Assembly: GCA_027922465.2 (NCBI GenBank)
Contig: BQMF02000287.1
Span: forward strand, 62,001-126,000
DNA: 64,000 nucleotides
Source: Turritopsis dohrnii
Lineage: Eukaryota; Cnidaria; Hydrozoa; Anthoathecata; Oceaniidae
Direction: 5' to 3'
The notes beneath the pieces are model-generated. The model was not told the DNA's origin. It was given only the letters and a program-made list of their open reading frames with translations, and made no database searches. Positions 58,664 through 64,000 of this stretch are shown here, piece by piece; positions within the stretch are counted from its first letter, which is position 1; each line of letters starts with the position of its first letter. A program made the translations under genes and the position numbers.

Positions 58664-58725
58664 CGGTGTATATAGACGGTGTATATATCAAATCAGTTTG
58701 ATATATACACCATCGATATACACCG
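58664..58725. repeat. 62-bp imperfect palindrome
   Basis: CGGTGTATATAGACGGTGTA ... TACACCATCGATATACACCG folds into a ~29-bp stem with a 4-base TCAG loop and few mismatches. Related GTGTATAATTTAAACGC and ATACACCGTCGAT pieces occur near 58100, so it may be part of the neighbouring element. Confidence 0.7.
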
Positions 58726-59449
58726 CGTTTCAACCTCGAACCCAGGGTCTCTTGCCTTTTCGATATACGGATAGCGGCAAAGAAGACCCTGGCGGACGCT
58801 GGTTTTATATAGTCACATTACAACCAATATAGAGACCAAATATAATTCGTCGAGTTCACTCGAGCTCTTTTCTGCAAAACTTTATAATTGTTTACATATT
58901 TCCAAAACTTCAACAGCATTCTGGAAAGCGGTGTTTCTAATTTGATAAAGATTTTATTCCTTATCAAGGTTATTACATTCGACAACCTTGAATGATAAAA
59001 GGGAGATTGCAAAATTCGTGTGGTGTTGTGTGGATTTTATCTTTGTAGCGAGCTGTGTTTATTTTTTGGAGACACATCCAGAAACCATGTATAGAGTAGA
59101 CAAAAGTAAAAAGTGAACAAAAAATTAAAACTTGAGTGTATTGAAGTTCAATCTTCCGCAGAAGAAATATAGATAACCAATAATATGGCACACACAGAAA
59201 AAACAACTTATGGAGATAATACATTATTTAATAACACTGAGAAAAGGTTCTCATGAAAATGTTTGGGATGAAGAACTTATTCAAATATATACCGTGGCCC
59301 ATTAGTGACATCTAGATCAATTTTATTCCATCAAATACAATTTATTATTGAGTTAACATTATCACGTTTTATCTGTCTATGTCACCTTTCTCGATCATAA
59401 AAATATCGACCACATTAGAAAATATTTACTTAAATTATCACGTCCTTTT

Positions 59450-60360
59450 GAGTTAACTGTCCATTTCGTTTATTATCACGCTTTTCCCAGACTAACTGTC
59501 CACTATGTAATCATTAACGCGCTTTTCTCGAACTAACTGTCTATTACGTAACTATTAACGTGCCTTTCCCGAACTAACTGGCCACTGTGTAATCATTATC
59601 GCGCCTTTCCCGAACTAACTGGCCATTATATTATCTTGACATCACGTCATCACTCCAAAATTAACTGTCCATTTCTTAAGAATTATCACGCCTTTTTAAA
59701 CTAACTGGCCATTTCGTTTATTATCGCGCCTTTTCCAAACTAACTGTCCATTTCGTATATTATCGCGCCTTTCCCGAACTAACTGTCCATTACGTAATAA
59801 TTAACGCGCCTTTTCCGAACTAACTGTCCATTACGTAATTATTAACGCGCCTTTCCCGAACTAACTGTCCACTATGTAATCATTAACGCGCCTTTCTCGA
59901 ACTAACTGTCTATTACGTAACTATTAACGTGCCTTTCCCGAACTAACTGTCCACTGTGTAATCATTATCGCGCCTTTCCCGAACTAACTGGCCATTATAT
60001 TATCTTGACATCACGTCATCGCTCCAAAATTAACTGTCCATTTCTTAAGAATTATCACGCCTTTTTAAACTAACTGGCCATTTCGTTTATTATCGCGCCT
60101 TTTCCAAACTAACTGTCCATTTCGTATATTATCGCGCCTTTCCCGAACTAACTGTCCATTACGTAATAATTAACGCGCCTTTTCCGAACTAACTGTCCAT
60201 TACGTAATTATTAACGCGTCTTTCCCGAACTAACTGTCCACTATGTAAACATTATCGCGCCTTTCTCGAATTAACTGCCCATTTCGTGCACTAACGCGCT
60301 TTTCCTGAACTAACTGTCCATTACATAATCATTAACGTGCCTTTCCCGAAATAACTCTAC
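59450..60360. repeat. Left terminal array of the IS3EU-like element
   Basis: About 22 units of the type CGCGCCTTTCCCGAACTAAC followed by TGTCCATTACGTAATTATTA. A multi-unit block is duplicated at ~369 bp offset (compare 59531 and 59900). The conserved parts are the GGCGCG core and CAGTTAGTT; the TTACGTAA palindrome varies. Confidence 0.9.
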
Positions 60361-60552
60361 CGTAATTAAATGTTTATTTTAATTCAAATGTCTGTGGAAT
60401 TTCATCAGCAATGTTCAGTAATCCACAATCACAGCAAAGCGATAGTGCTTACAGGAAGATAAATGGTATTAGACTCGTTTCCTATTTTGTATTGAAGTGG
60501 TGGGGCTTAGAAGAGAGAGTGCAGTATGAGTGATATATAGATATAAGGATAT

Positions 60553-61612
60553 ATGGGAGATTCAAGAGAGGACATTATTTCTCGTTATTTTCATTTGGAT
60601 TACAATGAGATTTTATGCACTCTGCAAGAACTGTATGGAATAAAGATATGCAAACGTCAGTTACACAGAATATTGCGACAGCAGAAGTTGTACAGAAGAA
60701 AGGAAACGAGCTGTATTAACGATATTTTGATTGCAGTGAGTAATGAGATACTAAATGGAGCTGGACGATGCTTTAGCTATCGTAACATGCACCAAACGTT
60801 AAGAAGTATAGGGTATACTGTTGATCGTGAAACTGTAAGAATAGCTATTAAGGCTTTAGATCCAGATGGGGTATCGATGAGAACAGCTAGACGATTAGTG
60901 CGACGAAAATACTTTGCTAGAGGGCCAAACTATCTGTGGCACCTGGATGGCTATGATAAATTGAAACCATTTGGATTTGCCATCCATGGTGCCATAGATG
61001 GTTACAGTCGTAGAGTGTTATGGCTTCGTGTTTGTAAAACTAACAATGACCCAAAAGTAGAAGCATCCTTTTATTTGCGATGCAGCAAAATATTGTTCCA
61101 AGGTGCGTTCGAACTGATAGAGGGTCAGAAAACATTATTATTGCTGGTGTACAGCGATATCTGCGACGATATGGAACAGATCAAATGGCAGGACACTTAA
61201 GTTTTTTGTTCAACTGGTAACTGGTAACCAAAGGATTGAATCATGGTGGTCTTTATTCAAACGTAATTGTTCAGGATGGTGGATAAATATGTTTAAAGAT
61301 TTAGTTGATTTGGGAATTTATGATCCAGACGTTTCATTTCACGTTGAATGTGCAAGGTTTTGCTTCATGCCTATTCTGCAGAATGAACTTGACGAGACTG
61401 TTTTATTATGGAACAATCATAAAATAAGAAAAGTTAGAAGTTCTGACGCTCCGTCGGGGCGCCCAGATATCTTATATTTTTCCCCAAGAGTGACTAATGT
61501 GCCGGAATGTGGTTACGCTTTGAACAGCAGAGACCTGAACATTGCATTACAAATGATAGAAGATCCAAATGCGCTGCCATGTACGCCAGAAATGAATTAT
61601 GCAAGCGATTGA
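60553..61612 (+). pseudogene. Broken IS3-like (IS3EU) transposase
   Basis: The frame opens at ATG 60553 with an HTH-like region (RYFHLDYNEILCTLQELYGI, SYRNMHQTLRSIGYTV), then the integrase core WHLDGYDKLKPFGF with the first Asp at residue 132. Around 61100 the frame shifts. The second Asp (RTDRGSEN) is encoded near 61110-61133 in another frame, and the ORF stops at 61200. A 7-bp tandem duplication (AACTGGTAACTGGT, ~61212) makes a second break, after which IESWWS holds the expected third acidic residue (Glu). The C-terminal piece is 61289-61612 (MFKDLVDLGI...). With two frame breaks the enzyme should be inactive, and the element would depend on another copy. Confidence 0.85.
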
Positions 61613-62049
61613 TGACAAGAAATAATCTAGCCTTTCCAAAAAATCCAAAGGGCGCCAAAGATTTATTTATGGCATTGATTCAAGAAATAGATAATTTTAA
61701 TTCCCATAAAAATTCTCATTACCCTTTCAACGCAAAAATAAGTTCCCGCGAAATCTCCATTGAAAACAAAACTCCAAAAATAAGTTCCAGCGAAAATTAA
61801 TTCCCTTAAGGTATTCTTATTTCCCTGGCTGTTGAGAAGTGGAAAGAATCTTAGAGAATTTGCGATTGAAAACGCAGTTGGACAATACACGGTATTAAAT
61901 CAGAAATTCTGGAAAGATGGGCGTTCGTTGTTCAGCGACCGTGGACATCAATATTGTCTGGGGTAAAGGCGTTGACTTAGGGGCAGCGTAGTAAAAGCCA
62001 ACAAGATAAACGAAAGGGCCGTTTATACATTTCTTCCGCCATCAGCCAT

Positions 62050-62860
62050 CAGCCATTTGTTCCAGAAAGGCGCGTTAATAAATACGTAATAGACAGCTAG
62101 TTCGGGAGAAAGGCGCGTTAATGATTATATAGTGGACAGTTAGTTCGGGAAAAGGCGCGACAATAATTACGTAATGGCCAGTTAGTTGGAAAAGGCGCGA
62201 TAATAAATGAAATGGCCAGTTAGTTCGGGAAAGGCGCGTTAATAATTGCGTAATGGACAGTTAATTCGGGAAAGGCGCGATATAATAAACGAAATGGCCA
62301 GTTAGTTTAAAAAGGCGTGATAATTCTTAAGAAAAGGACAGTTAATTTTGGAGCGATGTCAAGATATAATGGACAGTTAGTTCGGGAAAGGCGTGTTAAT
62401 AATTACGTAGTGGCCAGTTAGTTCGGGAAAGACGCGTTAATGATTATATAGTGGACAGTTAGTTCGGGAAAAGGCGCGATAACAATTACGTAATGGCCAG
62501 TTAGTTTGGGAAAGGCGCGATAATAAACGAAATGGCCAGTTAGTTTAAAAAGGCGTGATAATTCTTAAGAAAAGGACAGTTAATTTTGGAGCGATGTCAA
62601 GATATAATGGACAGTTAGTTCGGGAAAGGCGTGTTAATAATTACGTAGTGGCCAGTTAGTTCGGGAAAGACGCGTTAATGATTATATAGTGGACAGTTAG
62701 TTCGGGAAAAGGCGCGATAACAATTACGTAATGGCCAGTTAGTTTGGGAAAGGCGCGATAATAAACGAAATGGCCAGTTAGTTCGGGAAAGGCGCGTTAA
62801 TATACGAAATGGACAGTAAGCTCAAAAGGACGTGATAATTTAAGTAAATATTTTCTTGTA
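62050..62860. repeat. Right terminal array of the IS3EU-like element
   Basis: The same ~41-bp unit as the left array, inverted (GGACAGTTAGTTCGGGAAAG, GCGCGTTAATAATTACGTAA). A 238-bp block is duplicated (starts near 62291 and 62529). The left array has a different duplication, so the arms have expanded independently. Confidence 0.9.
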
Positions 62861-63021
62861 ATGGAAGGATTAAATAACGTATGGACAGTTAAATTTCTAA
62901 TGTGGTCGATATTTTTATGATCGAGAAAGGTGGCATAGGCAGATAAAACGTGATAATGTTAACTCAGTAATAAAATGTAGTTGATGGAATAAAATGTCAC
63001 TAATGGGCCACGGTAAATATA

Positions 63022-64000
63022 TGAAATGATTCAACATTGTTATTTATATCAAAATTTGCTAAGTTCACTGGTCAGTATGTCAATTTCAAAATCTCTAGAA
63101 CTTCTTCTTGTAAAGTCAGTATATATACACTTTTGTCACAAAAAAGACAGAAAAACAAAAACTTTTGAAATTTTCACAATTCTTTAACCTATGAAGTCTT
63201 TCTCAAGTGTCAATATATACTTATTAATATACTTCAAAACAATATGTATATGTTGTATATGTTCACTAACAGGATAGTATAAATACGAATACCGATATTT
63301 CACATATCAAGGAAATTGCTTTCTAGGTTGTTATCTTCCCTTAAATCGTCTCCGTCGTTCTCGTTAGCCCATTCTTCTCTCTCTGAAGGTACTTAATACA
63401 TGACAATTTTTAGGATTTTTATAACCAAGCTATGTAACATATAGTTTTAAATCATTACATGGGATCTTGAATCCATTATGGCAGATGATTTGATTTTGAG
63501 TAAACACTGTATTGTTGTTAAGCTCTAAGTGTAAATTTTACCTTTATCCTCCTTATGTGTTTTACAGTGCTTATATCTTTATGTATTATACTGCTTAAGA
63601 TATAGAATTTTAAAGTCAATGTAAACTTGTTATGAAAATCCTACAAATTGTCATATACCGTAAAGTAAAATTAGATTACATTTTCATTCTTTGTATGTGC
63701 ACATGCTTGTTTTAGTTTTTGACTCCTTTTCTTAGACCCACACATTGAACAATTTTTTTTGCTTCGAAAACATTGTGATTTATATTCATAACTGAAGCCA
63801 CTAAATTCTAACATAAGGAATCTGAGTGAATGGAAATTTATATAAATTAAATGATTTTATGATATTTAAATAATAGAAATATAAGTCAATCTGTGATCAA
63901 TAAATAATGTTTCAACAGATATTTGTGATTTCTGTTGTATTGTTGATAACATTCATAAATCATGTTATAAAAAAATATCATGTTTTCCCCCAGAAATGTT
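63022..64000. other. Intergenic, nothing recognised
   Basis: A/T-rich sequence without a long ORF, tandem repeat or clear inverted repeat. It may be intronic or flanking DNA of a gene outside the window. Confidence 0.5.

Larger units (their letters stand above)
57239..59283. other. Intergenic region with repeats
   Basis: 57420-57670 holds a low-confidence continuation of hAT 3' sequence (a minus-strand frame with CKKC). 58083-58622 and 58664-58725 are inverted repeats listed separately. 58735-58790 is a copy of the CCCAGGGTCTCTTGCC repeat. A short CTGTCTGT run lies near 58165. No gene was recognised, although the missing 5' exon of the membrane-protein gene could be here. Confidence 0.45.
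59290..63015. mobile_element. Complete IS3EU-like DNA transposon with array-type terminal inverted repeats
   Basis: The ends TACCGTGGCCCATTAGTGAC (59290) and its inverted partner (to 63015) begin ~170-bp inverted repeats (GTTAACATTATCACGTTTTA, TTCTCGATCATAAAAATATC). These then merge into arrays of a ~41-bp unit, 59450-60360 left and 62050-62860 right. AATATA flanks both sides (59284-59289, 63016-63021), a 6-bp duplication as expected for IS3EU. Because the context is AT-rich, TA or the 8-bp AAATATAT would also fit with shifted ends. The interior encodes a broken transposase on the + strand. Confidence 0.85.

Noticed and set aside
61507..61890. ORFs of 97 aa (+) and 75 aa (-) inside the IS3EU-like element
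   Set aside because: Overlapping other frames of the decayed transposase 3' end and arm. No independent coding evidence.

Overview
The window is AT-rich animal DNA with spliceosomal (GT-AG) introns, long intergenic stretches and a very high load of transposable elements. Two multi-exon genes of animal families were assembled by hand: an EML microtubule-associated protein and PAIP1. Together with the transposon families, they suggest an early-branching marine invertebrate (cnidarian or sponge). The species cannot be fixed from the sequence alone.

Layout. At 593-994 (-) lies a first coding exon of an unrecognised gene that runs off the left edge. From 995 to 7800 there are only dispersed repeats. 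At 7801-16627 (-) lies a complete 15-exon EML-family gene whose N-terminus carries a CCHC zinc knuckle and a Gag-like helical region resembling those of tyrosine-recombinase (DIRS/Ngaro-type) retrotransposons. At 16628-21823 lies a divergent intergenic region with a TA-flanked MITE and a three-level nest of elements. At 21824-39682 (+) lies a complete 10-exon PAIP1 gene whose introns hold nested DNA transposons, a 4.9 kb inverted-repeat structure with tRNA-Asn-like sequences, and a decayed LINE. At 39683-42830 lie hairpin MITEs, short tandem repeats and a clean tRNA-Glu-derived SINE. At about 42830-50540 lies a 46-bp minisatellite whose core is exactly 160 repeat lengths. At 52711-56579 (-) lies a large exon encoding a beta-helix-like ectodomain, a cysteine-rich module and a multi-pass membrane domain. 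At 56584-57238 (+) lies a hAT transposase 3' fragment. At 59290-63015 lies a complete DNA transposon with long terminal inverted repeats built from tandem ~41-bp units around a broken IS3-like (IS3EU-type) transposase. No gene is seen from 63016 to the end.

The host genes are a cytoskeletal protein, a translation regulator that binds poly(A)-binding protein, and a surface membrane protein. They share no evident pathway and look like ordinary neighbours in a repeat-rich genome. The points most worth a second look are the Gag-like/EML fusion, the indel-free 160-length satellite carrying E-box/CRE-like octamers, the inverted pair of tRNA-like elements in a PAIP1 intron, and the array-type inverted repeats of the IS3EU-like element.
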